A stretch of DNA of 57,545 nucleotides from Myxococcales bacterium FL481 (GTDB lineage: Bacteria; Myxococcota_A; Polyangia; Nannocystales; Nannocystaceae): assembly GCA_006508105.1 (NCBI GenBank), contig QKPP01000117.1:1-57545 (forward strand), in the 5' to 3' direction. Positions 8,475 through 19,052 of the stretch are shown piece after piece. Each line of letters opens with the position of its first letter. Position 1 is the first letter of the stretch. A program made the translations under genes and the position numbers. The notes beneath the pieces are model-generated. The model saw only the letters and a list, made by a program, of their open reading frames with translations. It was not told where the DNA came from and made no database searches.

Positions 8475-9516
8475 GTTGACCCCCGACGAGCTCTCTGCGC
8501 TCGAGGACGCCCTCGAAGGCCTGACCGGCGGATCGCGGCCGGACGCCGGGTCGCCGCCGGTACAGGCTCGGCTGCAGGAGTACGATCAAGTGCTCACGTT
8601 GTGCCGCGCCAGCTTGCCAACCGAGTCGGTGCCGCCGGAGGTTCTCGACGGCGTGTTGCGCCAAGCTCGAGCCGAGCTGGACACCAGCACGCCGCCCCCT
8701 CGCGAGCCCACCGCAACCGAGTCCGAGCCGCGTCAGCCGCGGTGGTGGTATCCTACATTTGCTCTAGCCGGGGTCGGTTTGCTGCTGGCGCTGTTGATCT
8801 GGGGACCGCGTCCGTCGGAAAAACCCCGCTCGGAGGCGCTGGCGACGGCCGAGCGGGGCGCGGTCCCGCCTCTGCGCGCGCCGGGTGACGCGGCAGGAGC
8901 GACCCAGCCGGCAACCTCCGCGCCGCCCGAACCGACGCGGGGGCGTGAACCCAGTGAGGCTGAGGCGGCGGATGTCGCGAAGCTCGAGTCCGTCGAGCTG
9001 GCGGTCATGGACCACGCAGGGCTCGGCGAGAAACCAGCTGGGCGCCAAGGTGCGCCCGATGGGACGATCGCGTCCGAGTCGGCGGCTTCCGCCACCTCCG
9101 GTCGCGCGGCGCAGCCCGCTCGCCCGCGGCGGAGCTTCAAGGAGAAGAAGCTGAAGTCCAGCCGTCCCGCCGCGGTCGACGGCGGTGCCGCAGTCGCCGG
9201 GTCTGCGCTCAAGCGCCGGTCGAAGGACGCCGTCGCTGCGGCGGCACCACCCGAGTCTTCATTGACCGCGAAGAACTTGCTCGTCCGTGCCCATCGGCTG
9301 CGCCGCGAGGGACGGTGCGCAGAGGCGCGCCGGACCTACCGACGCGCCCTGGCTCGGGCACAGTCCCCGCGTCATCGGGGCCTCGCGGAAGCCGGTATCG
9401 GACTGTGTCTCGAACAGGCCGGCGAGCCAGAGGCGAAGCAGCATCTCGGTGCCGCCCTCGACCATGACCCGACGCTGAGTACCTGGATCGCAGCCGAGCG
9501 TCGGCGAGCTCCGTGA
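8467..9516 (+). CDS. Membrane TPR protein, probable anti-sigma partner
   Basis: The start is the ATG inside the end of the sigma gene (8-bp overlap), giving 349 residues and implying translational coupling. Residues 1-75 are acidic and helical (ELTPDELSALEDALEGL). There is one membrane helix at ~93-113 (WWYPTFALAGVGLLLALLIW), an Ala/Pro/Arg-rich middle, and a C-terminal TPR-like region (~260-345) built of NLLVRAHRLRREGRCAEAR and similar helices. The classical zinc anti-sigma signature (HxxxCxxC) is missing, so the anti-sigma role rests on gene overlap and topology. A scaffold function is also possible. Confidence 0.7.
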   Translation: MPELTPDELSALEDALEGLTGGSRPDAGSPPVQARLQEYDQVLTLCRASLPTESVPPEVLDGVLRQARAELDTSTPPPREPTATESEPRQPRWWYPTFALAGVGLLLALLIWGPRPSEKPRSEALATAERGAVPPLRAPGDAAGATQPATSAPPEPTRGREPSEAEAADVAKLESVELAVMDHAGLGEKPAGRQGAPDGTIASESAASATSGRAAQPARPRRSFKEKKLKSSRPAAVDGGAAVAGSALKRRSKDAVAAAAPPESSLTAKNLLVRAHRLRREGRCAEARRTYRRALARAQSPRHRGLAEAGIGLCLEQAGEPEAKQHLGAALDHDPTLSTWIAAERRRAP

Positions 9517-9820
9517 GACGAGCCCGAGTCCTGCCATCAATCGGCCCATCAGGGAGGTCTTGGACCGCTCTCGACCTGAGCCCCCGGTACCGCGGTCCGG
9601 TCGAGCGCGCGCGACTGGATCCGGGTGCGAGGGCGCGAATCGCATCCGCGTACGGCTGAACACGAACGCGATCGCTTGACGATCGCGCGCCAAGCCGCCG
9701 CGGCGGCGAAGCGACGGCGCAGCGCCGAGTCGCGGTGGAGTCCCGCGCCCGATCGGCGTCTTCGCACGGCGCTGCCCGGCTGGGCGCCGCTGCGATCCAA
9801 GGGTCACGAAGTGAGGCTCG
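9517..9820. other. Convergent intergenic region, no gene seen
   Basis: 304 bp lie between the convergent anti-sigma-like gene and rnhB. The open frames here are GC-driven and without recognisable signatures. A 7-bp inverted repeat GCGATCG/CGATCGC with a 5-base CTTGA loop sits near 9667-9685 and could form a hairpin at the transcript ends. No T run is present. Confidence 0.5.
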
Positions 9821-10462
9821 CTAGGGCGAACTGGCTCGCTGCTTGTCCGCACCCCAGCTGCGGCGAGCCTCTGGCGGCAGCTCCCCTCCGCGCCGGGCCG
9901 CGTACTCGTCCAGGAACGCGCGGGTCGCCGCGTTCAGATACCCGCCGCCGCGGATCGGGCCGAACTCGAGTTCGTACTTGGCCGCGATCGCGGCGAAGGC
10001 TTCGTCCCGGGCGTGTTTGGCCAAAATGGACGCCGCGGCGACCGTGATGTGGACCGACTCGCCATCGTTGACGGCTTCGAGCGCAGGAAACTGACGGCGC
10101 AACGGCGCGAAGATCTTCTGCCCGTCACAGACGATGCGCGACCGGGGTCGGGTCTCGAGCGCCGCGAGCATGTCGGCAACCACGTCACGTTCGAGCTGGT
10201 TGAGTTGCCCGCGAAACGTGTGCTCGTCGATCGTCCGGACGTCGACAAGCCGTACCGCGTATTGAGACACCGTGGAGCGGATCTCGTGTGCGAGTTCCGC
10301 GCGTTTCGCCTTGGCCTTCGCGCTCGCGCCGAACCGCTTGCTATCCGTGACCCCCAGCCGCTCCATCCGTGTACACGCCGGGACGTTCGCGGCAACGACG
10401 GCAATCGCCATCGGTCCGAGGATCGGGCCACGGCCGGCCTCGTCAACGCCGAACACGATCAC
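9821..10462 (-). CDS. rnhB: Ribonuclease HII
   Basis: Predicted 213 residues. RNase HII cuts RNA in RNA/DNA hybrids and starts removal of single misincorporated ribonucleotides. Signatures are DEAGRG at the N-terminus (Asp7, Glu8), TDSKRF at 40-45, the third catalytic aspartate in VCDGQ (Asp113) and the AAASILAKHARD helix. The segment GRGPILGPM is closer to the archaeal/eukaryotic-type wording than to the common bacterial GPLAGPVV. It is a single gene, convergent with the sigma/anti-sigma pair and downstream of sdhCAB on the same strand. Confidence 0.93.
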   Translation of the reverse strand: MIVFGVDEAGRGPILGPMAIAVVAANVPACTRMERLGVTDSKRFGASAKAKAKRAELAHEIRSTVSQYAVRLVDVRTIDEHTFRGQLNQLERDVVADMLAALETRPRSRIVCDGQKIFAPLRRQFPALEAVNDGESVHITVAAASILAKHARDEAFAAIAAKYELEFGPIRGGGYLNAATRAFLDEYAARRGGELPPEARRSWGADKQRASSP

Positions 10463-10617
10463 TGGTTCTCGTCACTCCCCGCTCGTCACAGGCAACGGGT
10501 GCAGAGGCAACTGGCGAGGGCGTCCGCCTCGATGCACGACATGCGCACTCCGTGATCGAGGGGCGCGAGACGCCGGCGCGGTCGAAAACCCAAGCGCCAC
10601 GACCTCGCACGCCCGCG

Positions 10618-11370
10618 CTAGTCGTCGCGCTGCGAAACCTCCGCGCGCACGTACTCCCGATTCATCTCCTGAATCACGCGCAACGGGATGGCCTTGGGGC
10701 AGGCCGCATGGCACTCGCCGTGGTTGGTGCAGCCCCCGAACCCTTCGTGGTCCATCTGCGAGATCATGTTGCGCGCTCTCCGGCCGCGTTCGGGTCGGCC
10801 TTGGGGCACGTGCGCAAGATGGGAGAGCTTGGCTCCGACGAACAGCATTGCGGAAGCATTGGGGCACGCGGCGACGCAGGCTCCACAGCCAATGCACTCG
10901 GCCGCTTCAAAGGCTGCGTCGGCGTCTCCTTTCGGGATCGGGATCGCGTTGGCATCGGGAGCGCGTCCGGTCGAGGCCGACACGAATCCGCCCGCGCTGA
11001 TGATCCGATCGAACGCGGAACGGTCGACAACCAGGTCTTTGACCACCGGGAAGGCTCGAGCTCGCCACGGTTCGATGTAGATCGAGTCGCCGTCACGAAA
11101 CTGGCGCAGGTGCAGCTGGCACACCGTGGTGCGAGCCTGCGGACCGTGCGGCGCACCGTTGACCACCATGGAGCACGACCCGCAGATGCCCTCGCGACAA
11201 TCGTGGTCGAACGCCACGGGCTCTTCCCCACGTTCGACCAGTTCCTCGTTGAGCACGTCGAGCATCTCGAGGAACGACATGTGAGGACTTGCGCGGCCCA
11301 TCTCGTATTGCACCAGACGACCGGTGTCTTGCGCCCCGGACTGACGCCAGATGTGGAGCGTGAGTTTCAT
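10618..11370 (-). CDS. sdhB: Succinate dehydrogenase iron-sulfur subunit
   Basis: Predicted 250 residues. SdhB relays electrons from the flavoprotein to quinone in complex II. All cluster ligands are visible: the [2Fe-2S] set Cys58, Cys63, Cys66 and Cys84; a ferredoxin-type set [12 protein letters not shown] (Cys159, 162, 165 and 169); and the third cluster set Cys214, Cys220 and Cys224 in [12 protein letters not shown]. It is the last gene of sdhCAB; its ATG overlaps the sdhA stop by one base (TAATG), so translation is coupled. Confidence 0.97.
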   Translation of the reverse strand: MKLTLHIWRQSGAQDTGRLVQYEMGRASPHMSFLEMLDVLNEELVERGEEPVAFDHDCREGICGSCSMVVNGAPHGPQARTTVCQLHLRQFRDGDSIYIEPWRARAFPVVKDLVVDRSAFDRIISAGGFVSASTGRAPDANAIPIPKGDADAAFEAAECIGCGACVAACPNASAMLFVGAKLSHLAHVPQGRPERGRRARNMISQMDHEGFGGCTNHGECHAACPKAIPLRVIQEMNREYVRAEVSQRDD

Positions 11371-13283
11371 TATTTGTAGCTCCTTGTCGCAAGCTTGACG
11401 TTGTCGAACGTGAGAGGCTCTTGGTGTTGCGCGGGTGCGGTGCCGTCGCCCTTGTACTCCCAGACCGAGACGTGACTAAAGTGCTCGTCCACGCGCACCG
11501 CCTCGCCGGTGGCCGTCTGGTGCTCCTCGCGAAAGTGTCCTCCGCAGGACTCGTCGCGTTGGAGGGCGTCGTGACACATGAGCTCGGCGAACTCGAGAAA
11601 ATCCGCCACGCGACCGGCTCGTTCGAGGCACTGGTTGAACTCGGCGCCCGAGCCGGTTACCCGGACCTCTTTCCAGAAGCGTTCACGGATCTCCGGTATC
11701 TTTTCCAGGGCTCCCTCGAGGCCGGCCTTGTTGCGGGCCATGCCGCACTCATTCCACATGATGTTGCCCAGCTCTCGGTGGAACACGTCCGGCGCATGCT
11801 TGCCATCGACACTCATCAGACGGTCGATGTTGGCTCTGACCTCGTCTTCCGCGTGCCGGAACTCGGCGTGGTCGGTTCCCACCGCCGGTCCGTCGTTGGT
11901 CGCGATGTAATGTCCGATCGTGTACGGCAGCACGAAGTACCCGTCGGCCAGGCCCTGCATCAGTGCGCTGGCTCCGAGGCGGTTGGCTCCGTGGTCCGAG
12001 AAGTTCGCCTCTCCGATCACATGCAGGCCCGGGATCGTGCTCATCAGGTTGTAGTCAACCCACAGCCCGCCCATGGTGTAGTGCGGCGCGGGGTAGATCC
12101 GCATCGGCGTCTCGTACGGGCTGTCCCCGGTGATCCGCTCGTACATCTCGAACAAGTTGCCGTAGCGTTCGCCGACGCGCTCCCGCCCGAGACGGGAGAT
12201 GGAGTCCGCGAAATCGAGGTACACCGCCCGCTTCGTCTCACCGACCCCCAGCCCATCGTCGCATTGACGCTTTGAGGCGCGCGAGGCGACGTCGCGTGGG
12301 ACGAGGTTGCCGAAGCTGGGGTAGACGCGCTCGAGATAATAGTCCCGCTCCGACTCAGGAATGCTCGTGGGACGGCGCTCATCGCCGGCTTGTTTCGGCA
12401 CCCACACGCGACCGTCGTTGCGCAAAGACTCCGACATGAGCGTGAGCTTGGACTGATAGTCGCCGCTTTGTGGGATGCAGGTGGGATGGATCTGGGTGAA
12501 GCACGGATTGGCGAACCCCGCCCCGCGCTTGTAGGCGCGCCAGGTGCCGGTGACGTTGCACCCCTTGGCGTTGGTCGAAAGGTAGAAGACGTTGCTGTAG
12601 CCGCCGGTGGCGAGCACCACCGCGTCGCCGGCGTGGGTGGAGATGTCCCCGGTTTTGAGGTTGCGCACCACGATGCCTCGCGCATGACCGTCAACAACGA
12701 CCACATCGAGCAGCTCGGTACGGGGGAACATCGCCACGCCGCCGAGTCCGATCTGTCGAGCGAGCGCCTGGTATGCGCCGAGCAGTAGCTGCTGACCGGT
12801 CTGCCCGCGTGCGTAGAAGGTGCGGGAGACCTGAGCGCCGCCGAACGAGCGGTTGTCGAGATAGCCGCTGTACTCGCGGGCGAACGGCACCCCCTGCGCG
12901 ACGGCTTGGTCGATGATGTTGACGCTGACTTGCGCGAGGCGATGGACGTTCGCCTCTCGGGAGCGATAGTCCCCGCCTTTGACCGTGTCGTAGAACAGGC
13001 GGTAGACGCTATCGCCGTCGTTTTGGTAGTTCTTCGCGGCATTGATGCCGCCCTGCGCGGCGATGCTGTGGGCGCGGCGCGGGCTGTCTTGGAAGCAAAA
13101 ACACTCGACGGCGTACCCGAGTTCGGCCAGCGAAGCGGCTGCCGACGCTCCGGCGAGGCCGCTGCCCACGACCAAGACCTTGTGCTTGCGTTTGTTCGCC
13201 GGGTTGACCAGCTTCAGTTCGAATCGGTGCTGGTCCCAGACCTTGTCGATGGGACCATCCGGGACACGGGCGTCGAGCTTCAT
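11370..13283 (-). CDS. sdhA: Succinate dehydrogenase / fumarate reductase flavoprotein subunit
   Basis: Predicted 637 residues from the ATG at 13283, chosen because it overlaps the sdhC stop as ATGA; an upstream in-frame start would run deeper into sdhC. SdhA oxidises succinate to fumarate in the TCA cycle. It shows the FAD-binding fold [16 protein letters not shown] (~36-51), the flavin-attachment histidine in AHSIAAQGG (His72), and [27 protein letters not shown] and [10 protein letters not shown] substrate/FAD segments. The protein belongs to the long SdhA type that pairs with a single five-helix SdhC, as in Bacteroidetes and delta-proteobacterial lineages. Confidence 0.97.
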   Translation of the reverse strand: MKLDARVPDGPIDKVWDQHRFELKLVNPANKRKHKVLVVGSGLAGASAAASLAELGYAVECFCFQDSPRRAHSIAAQGGINAAKNYQNDGDSVYRLFYDTVKGGDYRSREANVHRLAQVSVNIIDQAVAQGVPFAREYSGYLDNRSFGGAQVSRTFYARGQTGQQLLLGAYQALARQIGLGGVAMFPRTELLDVVVVDGHARGIVVRNLKTGDISTHAGDAVVLATGGYSNVFYLSTNAKGCNVTGTWRAYKRGAGFANPCFTQIHPTCIPQSGDYQSKLTLMSESLRNDGRVWVPKQAGDERRPTSIPESERDYYLERVYPSFGNLVPRDVASRASKRQCDDGLGVGETKRAVYLDFADSISRLGRERVGERYGNLFEMYERITGDSPYETPMRIYPAPHYTMGGLWVDYNLMSTIPGLHVIGEANFSDHGANRLGASALMQGLADGYFVLPYTIGHYIATNDGPAVGTDHAEFRHAEDEVRANIDRLMSVDGKHAPDVFHRELGNIMWNECGMARNKAGLEGALEKIPEIRERFWKEVRVTGSGAEFNQCLERAGRVADFLEFAELMCHDALQRDESCGGHFREEHQTATGEAVRVDEHFSHVSVWEYKGDGTAPAQHQEPLTFDNVKLATRSYK

Positions 13284-14002
13284 GGCGAGATCACTCCGGG
13301 ATCGGGTTGCAGGTTGAGCCACACCCCCAGCACGATCACAAGGTTGCCGACGATCAGGATCGTGGTCACGACGGGCCCGATCATGGCGAGGCGTGGCTTG
13401 GCGTCGGTCGTGATCCCCAGTGTGTTGAGCATGCTGGTGATCGCGTGCGAAAGGTGCATCGATAGCGCCGCCATCGCGACCAGATAGGCGGCTGCGATGG
13501 CGGGGGTTTGGAACCCGCGGACCAGCATGCCGTAGGCGTCATGACGTCCCTGAGCGTCGACCATCTGGAAGTGGTCGGGATTGGTGACGCCGAGCGTGAA
13601 GTGGAGCAAGTGGTACACGATGAACGCGAGCGTTCCCAGTCCGCTAAGCAGCATGAACCGGCCCGCCGGCGTGGTGCGGGACTCTCGTTTGCGGACGTAG
13701 GCATGGGGCCGGGCGTCGCGGTTGCGATTCGACAGCGACACCGCCAAGGCCACGTGGGTGACGAACGCGGCCAACATCACAATGCGCAGGCCCCACAGCA
13801 GTCCCGGCATGCCCTTGAGCAAAGCGGCGTACGCGTTGAACGTCTCTCGACCGGCGAACACCTGCAAGTTGCCGAGCATGTGCAAGACCAGCCAGCCGAC
13901 CCAGATCCCGCCGGTGACGGCCATGAGCACTTTGGCGCCAATGGTCGAGCGGAAGAGTGAGGAAGCGCGATTCGGAGCGAGAGCTCCGCTTGCGTTGGTC
14001 AT
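13280..14002 (-). CDS. sdhC: Succinate dehydrogenase cytochrome b subunit (five-helix membrane anchor)
   Basis: Predicted 240 residues starting at ATG 14002 with a GGGAG-like ribosome site upstream; a longer in-frame start at 14059 is less likely. Five hydrophobic helices are visible. Histidines in or near helices ([35 protein letters not shown]) are candidate ligands for two haem b groups, as in the single-subunit anchors of Bacillus and Wolinella type. No sdhD is present, consistent with this type. It is the first gene of sdhCAB and ends with an ATGA overlap with sdhA. Confidence 0.95.
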   Translation of the reverse strand: MTNASGALAPNRASSLFRSTIGAKVLMAVTGGIWVGWLVLHMLGNLQVFAGRETFNAYAALLKGMPGLLWGLRIVMLAAFVTHVALAVSLSNRNRDARPHAYVRKRESRTTPAGRFMLLSGLGTLAFIVYHLLHFTLGVTNPDHFQMVDAQGRHDAYGMLVRGFQTPAIAAAYLVAMAALSMHLSHAITSMLNTLGITTDAKPRLAMIGPVVTTILIVGNLVIVLGVWLNLQPDPGVISP

Positions 14003-14165
14003 GGTTAGGACTCCCGGGGCGCGACGAACATGTGACGGATGCCGACGGTGGCGTAGCACATTCCGCGCCGCCGTGGGCGGTCCGCAGCGGTGTCCGCCGC
14101 CGTTGCGGAGCCCGGTCCAGCGCCGTGCGGTCGGTCAAGGGCGCCTGTCGGCCGACCCGTGGCCG

Positions 14166-17100
14166 TCACTGGCGAGGGTTCGCTTCAGGTGGGGCTGGGT
14201 GATCACGCCAGGCTGTACTGTCGCGCAAAGCCCGGAGCGGCGCCAGCACAGTGGCGCGCAGGCGCAGCGCGAGGGCCCGTGGGGCTCCGACGTCGCGTCG
14301 GTGTGAGCGCGAGAGCGTCAGCTCCACCGTCTTGCGGAGTTGCAGCGTGCGCTCACGCCAAGTCGCGGCGACGGGTCGCAACACCGTCGCGATGCCCGCT
14401 TGCATGGCCGCCTCGCCGCGTCGTGCGTCTGAGCTGGCCGCGTCGAGGACCGTGGCGACGAAACCTTGCGTGAGTAGCCCGGTGATCTGGCCATGGAGCC
14501 ACGGCAAAAAGCGCAGCCGCACCACGGTCTGCACCGCTCGGGCGACGGCTCGATCGTGTTCCCCCAACTCGAGCGAGTCGAGGACTCCGCCGACGGTGCT
14601 CATCATCACGTCTTCGAACACCGCCCCGAGATACTCAAAATCCTGCTCGTCGGCGGCTCGTCGGCGGCCGTCGTCGACCGAGAGCAAGCCCAAGGCCATC
14701 AGCTCGCGGGCCAGGGTGTCCGCCAGTTTGTCCACGCTCGCGAGCAGACTGTCACTGACGGCGTGTAGCGTGCCTCGGACGGCGACTCGTCGCGCGGCTT
14801 CGTCGTGCCCCGTGTTCGCTGTTTGTTCCAGCTCGCTCGCCGCGTGGTCGACGTGTTCAATGGCCAAGCCGAGCGCATCGTCGAGCTGACGGGCCGCGAG
14901 TTTGCGCTTGAGTTGGCGCGCCCGGACAAAAAACACCTGCTCGAGCACGTTCAACACCGGTTGCAGCGGATCGGGCTTCGCCGCTTGTGGTGCTTCGTGC
15001 CACTGAAGGGCCTCGCTGGCGGTGGTCGGCACCAATGCGGCGAGCTGGCCGTCGAGACGCTCGCGCACGTAGTCGACCAGCGGGTCGCGCTCCGCATCGG
15101 GCACGGTGTCGATCTTGTTGAGCACGCCCAGCAGTCGACGCCCAGAGTCATGCAGTTCCGTCAGTACCTCGGCTTCAGAGGCTGTCACCCCACGTGTGGC
15201 CGAGAACACCCAGATCACCGCGTCCGCTTGGTCGAGAAACTCCCGGGCCACGCGTTCGTGGTAGGGGTCGAGAGCGTTGAGGCCCGGGGTGTCGACGACG
15301 GTGACCTCTCCGAGACGACCCTCACGTCGCTCCAACTCGACGTAGCGGATCGCCTTCGCCTCGGCATCATCGATGCCCTGGAGAAAGGCCGTGATGTCCT
15401 CCGCGGCCACGTGGCGTAACTCGCCGTCGCGGCGATGGATATACGCGCCACCTTGCTGGCCCCGGCGAAACACGTTGATGGTGGACGTGGTGGGCAACAC
15501 GCCCATGGGTGCGACCGAGGCCCCGAGCAACGCGTTGACGAAGGTGCTCTTGCCCGCGGAAAACTCGCCCATCACGGCGATGGTCAATGGCCGGGCCAAC
15601 CGCTCGCGGGCCCGGATCACTTGGCGTGACGCGTCAGTCAACGTCTCGGCCGGGCTGGTGCCACAAGCCGACGCGGCATCAGCCAGCAACTCGGTTGCCG
15701 AGACCAGCGCTTCTTCAAGGTTGTCGATGGGTGCCGGCTGAGCGAGATCGCCGAGCCACTGCTCAGCCAGATGAAGCCCTGGATCCTCGCTGAGCGCGTC
15801 GACCAGCGCCGCGCTCGCACGCGCGGGTTGCTGGTGCTTCATGGCCGATCGCGCGGCCAATAGGTGCTGCTGACCGGCGAGCACCCGAAACCGAGTCACG
15901 ACATCTCGTAGCGGGCTGCGCTCATCCGGTCCGGCAAACTCGTCCGTTTCCATCGCGAATGCCAGGTCGTCACTGTCCAAGGCCAGAAACGGCGGTGCGT
16001 CGGTCTCTTCTCCGGTTTCCGCGTGGGCCCGCGCCAGGTACAGGCCGATTTCCCGAGGCGCGCGCGGGTTGTCCCGAGCGATGTCATCGACGGCACGTCG
16101 CACTCGAGGCGACCAGTCTTCGAGAGTCAGCGCGACGTGGGCGAGCTCTTGGCCACAGATCGGCCGCCGGGCGGGGGGTTGGGCCTCTGCGTAGGCGAGC
16201 AGCGCCTCCAACACGGCCACTCGCTCCGTCGAGTCGGTCGGTTCGGGGCTGGCCAAGCGGGCGAGTGCCCAGATTCGCCCGAGGTCGACGTCATTCGGCC
16301 GTTCCTGCCGAAGACGTTGGGCGAGTTCTAGCGCCGCGCTGGGATCGGTGAGCAACGCCACGTCGACGCGCAGCTCCGGCCCTGGTGCAAAACCGGGTTG
16401 ATCGAGCAGCGCGGTCACGCTGGCTCGGTCCTCCCGCGCCGTGGCCAAGCGGACGAACGCCTCGCGCTCGAATGCGAGGAGATCGGGGTTCGTCTCTGCG
16501 GCCGGCTGTGCGGGCCCGTCGGGGGGTGTCGGTTCGCGCGCCGATTGATGGGCCACGCGACGTCCTCGCAGCGAGCTGAGCCACTCGTGACCCGCATCGG
16601 CTCGATCCTGCTCGAGGAACGCGGACGTCCCGGCTTGCACCAGCCAGCGGTAGGCTCCGGTGTCGCCGGGGGCCAGTCGCGCTTGCGCCTTGCGCAACTC
16701 CCGAAGTCGCCGATCGCCGGCACCGATGAGTTCGTACGCACGGGCGCGACCGGCATGGATCAAAAAAGCGACTTCGTTGCGGTCACTCTCGCTGATCCGC
16801 GAGAGGTCATTCACGGCGCGGCGAAGCTCGTCCAACGCGGGTTGGGCCTGGCCCGCCTCGAGTTCTCCCGACGCAGCGACGAGATGACCGACCGCTCGAC
16901 CACTCGCGTCCGGATCCCCGGACGGCTTCGGCAAGCTGACCGAGGTGGGGTCGAACCAGGCCTGTGCGACCCGCGTCAACGTCACCGCGTTCGTGAGCGC
17001 CCGGTGGTCACCATGGTCCTGGCGGGCTTGTTCCAGTAGCTGCTCGGCCCGCGCGTGCTCACCCACACTGCGGGCCTGGCGAGCCTGCTCGATCGCGCGC

Positions 17101-17240
17101 CGGATCGGCTCGGGGATCGACACCGTCTCGGACACCTCGGCCACGACGTTGGAAACCCGTCGGGCCAGGGATTCGAAAGCACCTCCGAGGCTCGCTCCAA
17201 GACCTCGGTTACGTGATGGAGTGACTGGGGGCTCGGCCAT
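14166..17240 (-). CDS. Large dynamin-like GTPase with N-terminal helical repeat region
   Basis: Predicted 1024 residues. The GTPase domain sits in the middle: P-loop GEFSAGKST (558-566), G3 DTPGLN (from 650) and G4 NKID (708-711). The switch I region has the PTTSTINV motif typical of bacterial dynamin-like proteins. The N-terminal ~540 residues are helical, TPR-like repeats, which is unusual. The C-terminal ~260 residues form long helices with amphipathic stretches (FLPWLHGQITGLL) that may bind membrane. Such proteins tubulate or fuse membranes, often as pairs. This gene starts 4 bp after the second dynamin-like gene, so the two are almost certainly cotranscribed and probably form hetero-oligomers. 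The cellular role is unknown. Confidence 0.9.
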   Translation of the reverse strand: MAEPPVTPSRNRGLGASLGGAFESLARRVSNVVAEVSETVSIPEPIRRAIEQARQARSVGEHARAEQLLEQARQDHGDHRALTNAVTLTRVAQAWFDPTSVSLPKPSGDPDASGRAVGHLVAASGELEAGQAQPALDELRRAVNDLSRISESDRNEVAFLIHAGRARAYELIGAGDRRLRELRKAQARLAPGDTGAYRWLVQAGTSAFLEQDRADAGHEWLSSLRGRRVAHQSAREPTPPDGPAQPAAETNPDLLAFEREAFVRLATAREDRASVTALLDQPGFAPGPELRVDVALLTDPSAALELAQRLRQERPNDVDLGRIWALARLASPEPTDSTERVAVLEALLAYAEAQPPARRPICGQELAHVALTLEDWSPRVRRAVDDIARDNPRAPREIGLYLARAHAETGEETDAPPFLALDSDDLAFAMETDEFAGPDERSPLRDVVTRFRVLAGQQHLLAARSAMKHQQPARASAALVDALSEDPGLHLAEQWLGDLAQPAPIDNLEEALVSATELLADAASACGTSPAETLTDASRQVIRARERLARPLTIAVMGEFSAGKSTFVNALLGASVAPMGVLPTTSTINVFRRGQQGGAYIHRRDGELRHVAAEDITAFLQGIDDAEAKAIRYVELERREGRLGEVTVVDTPGLNALDPYHERVAREFLDQADAVIWVFSATRGVTASEAEVLTELHDSGRRLLGVLNKIDTVPDAERDPLVDYVRERLDGQLAALVPTTASEALQWHEAPQAAKPDPLQPVLNVLEQVFFVRARQLKRKLAARQLDDALGLAIEHVDHAASELEQTANTGHDEAARRVAVRGTLHAVSDSLLASVDKLADTLARELMALGLLSVDDGRRRAADEQDFEYLGAVFEDVMMSTVGGVLDSLELGEHDRAVARAVQTVVRLRFLPWLHGQITGLLTQGFVATVLDAASSDARRGEAAMQAGIATVLRPVAATWRERTLQLRKTVELTLSRSHRRDVGAPRALALRLRATVLAPLRALRDSTAWRDHPAPPEANPRQ

Positions 17241-17244
17241 GGCG

Positions 17245-19035
17245 CTACTTGCCGCTCGCGTCGCGAGGTGGGGGTGGGCTCGCGGAATCGGCCGCGGGTG
17301 CGAGAGCGACCCGCAAGCGACGCAATCGTTGCTCGACGTTCGACAGTTTCCCGTGGTCGTGCGGCAAGTCGGGGGTGACCTGCTGCGCGTGGGTCAGTAC
17401 GGCGACGAGCTGCTCGGCAAGGGCTTGGTCGGCGCCAGCGAGATACTTCTCGAGGTTTTGTCGATGGTCTTGCACGACCCGCTCGATCATCGTCTGCAAG
17501 GACTGCACGGTTTGGGCCACGGCGTCGGGAATCGAGGCCGTGGCCTGGGCTCGGGCTCGCCGAATCGTGCGCTCTCGCAACAGCACGTGGGTCAGCGGAG
17601 AAGCGATGGCCATCAGCATGCCCGTGGTGAAGCTACCGAAGTACATGACCACCGTGCCGACGGCCCCCAAGGCGAGGGTGCCGACCTCAATGGCGCCGGA
17701 GGGCGGCTCGATGTGGACCGCCGGCCCGCGAAAGCCCAACGCCAGTGTTGTTCGGTACAGCCGGCGACGCGCGTGTTCTCCGTGCGTCGCAAGAATATCG
17801 TGCGTCAACTGTTCGAGGGCATCGCGGATGCGGTCCGCTTCGCCTCGGGCGAACTGTAGATGGGCCTCGCGTGTCGCTCCGGGGACGGTCTCGGAGAGTT
17901 GGCGCAGGTCAGCCGTGCGAATCTCGTCGGTCAACTCGGCCACGAGGGCCTGGCGATGCTCTTCGATGCGGTCGTGCGAGGCGGCCACGATGGCGTCACA
18001 GCGCTCGCTGATCGACGCTCGCAACGCATCGATGTCGATGGTCCCGTCCGCGAGCGCGCGGCGAACCCCGGCGATCTCGTCGGCGAGCACGTCCGCGTCC
18101 AGTCGCGACGCCCGGGTGTGAATCTCGGCGTGCGCCGCCAATAGCTCGGCTTGGCGCCGTAGCTCGGCGACAGCGCGTTGAGGAAGCAGCTCGTCGCGCA
18201 GCTGGGCCAGCTGGGCCAAGCGCGTGCGAAGTCGCTGGACCTCTTGGGTGCCGAAGCTGTCCTCGGACCGCCCGGGGGCCTCTCGCCGGGCGTCCGTCAG
18301 GTAGGGTTCGAGGGTCTCGAAGGGCAATCCGAGCAGTTGTTCGCGCACATGCTCGACAATCAGGGCGCGCTCGTGTTCGGCGACGAGGTCGATGCGGTTG
18401 ATGACCAGCTCGAAGACGACGCCCGAACGCGATCCGCCCAGCGCGGCCAAAGCGTCGTCGAGGCTGTGTCGCTCAGTACGGGTCAGTACTTGGGTGGCGT
18501 CGAGTACGAGCACGATGACATCGGCACCCGGTAGCTCCCGGCGCGCCACGGCCTCGTGAAAGCGACCGACGTCGTTGAGACCCGGGGTGTCGAACAGCTC
18601 GACGTGGGGCGGCAGTTGCATGTCGTTCGGCGACCGCACGACTTCGAGGCCCTCGCCGCCCACTCCTTCCGCCCGGACCGCGGCATCGAACGCGGTCCGG
18701 CTCAATGGGCGTCGTCCGGCGCCCGCGCCGACGAAGTATCCGGACTCGTCGCCGGTCCGTACCGCGACCGCGCATCGGGTCGTCGGCACCGCGCTTGTTG
18801 GCAACACGTCGGCTTCGACCAGCGCGTTGATCAGTGAGCTTTTGCCGTGGTTGACCTCGCCGAGCACCGCAACTCGCAAGACCGAAGCGGAGAGTCGCCG
18901 AACCGCGTGTTCTCGGATCTGTTTGGCCACCGAGTCGAGGCCGAGCTCCTCGGCGAGGGCGGCCAGCTCTGTAGCGGTCGCGGCGACAGAGGCCGAGTCT
19001 CGGGTGTTGTCAGTGGACGAGTTGGGGGTGGGCAT
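17245..19035 (-). CDS. Second dynamin-like GTPase with C-terminal membrane segment
   Basis: Predicted 596 residues from ATG 19035, 17 bp after the upstream gene. The GTPase domain is N-terminal: GEVNHGKSS (59-67), switch I AVPTTRCAV, G3 DTPGLND (149-155) and G4 NRID (213-216). The middle is a long helical stalk-like region. A hydrophobic segment at ~449-480 (GTLALGAVGTVVMYFG then TTGMLMAIASPL) looks like one or two membrane helices, followed by a helical tail. This layout fits a membrane-anchored bacterial dynamin. It is sandwiched between the degenerate M48 gene and the larger GTPase in a three-gene operon. Confidence 0.9.
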   Translation of the reverse strand: MPTPNSSTDNTRDSASVAATATELAALAEELGLDSVAKQIREHAVRRLSASVLRVAVLGEVNHGKSSLINALVEADVLPTSAVPTTRCAVAVRTGDESGYFVGAGAGRRPLSRTAFDAAVRAEGVGGEGLEVVRSPNDMQLPPHVELFDTPGLNDVGRFHEAVARRELPGADVIVLVLDATQVLTRTERHSLDDALAALGGSRSGVVFELVINRIDLVAEHERALIVEHVREQLLGLPFETLEPYLTDARREAPGRSEDSFGTQEVQRLRTRLAQLAQLRDELLPQRAVAELRRQAELLAAHAEIHTRASRLDADVLADEIAGVRRALADGTIDIDALRASISERCDAIVAASHDRIEEHRQALVAELTDEIRTADLRQLSETVPGATREAHLQFARGEADRIRDALEQLTHDILATHGEHARRRLYRTTLALGFRGPAVHIEPPSGAIEVGTLALGAVGTVVMYFGSFTTGMLMAIASPLTHVLLRERTIRRARAQATASIPDAVAQTVQSLQTMIERVVQDHRQNLEKYLAGADQALAEQLVAVLTHAQQVTPDLPHDHGKLSNVEQRLRRLRVALAPAADSASPPPPRDASGK

Positions 19036-19052
19036 GGTGATCAACCGCCTCG

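Noticed and set aside
10369-12275. Long plus-strand open frames across sdhB and sdhA
   Set aside because: High GC leaves the antisense strand open. The minus strand encodes unmistakable SdhB and SdhA with all cofactor ligands.
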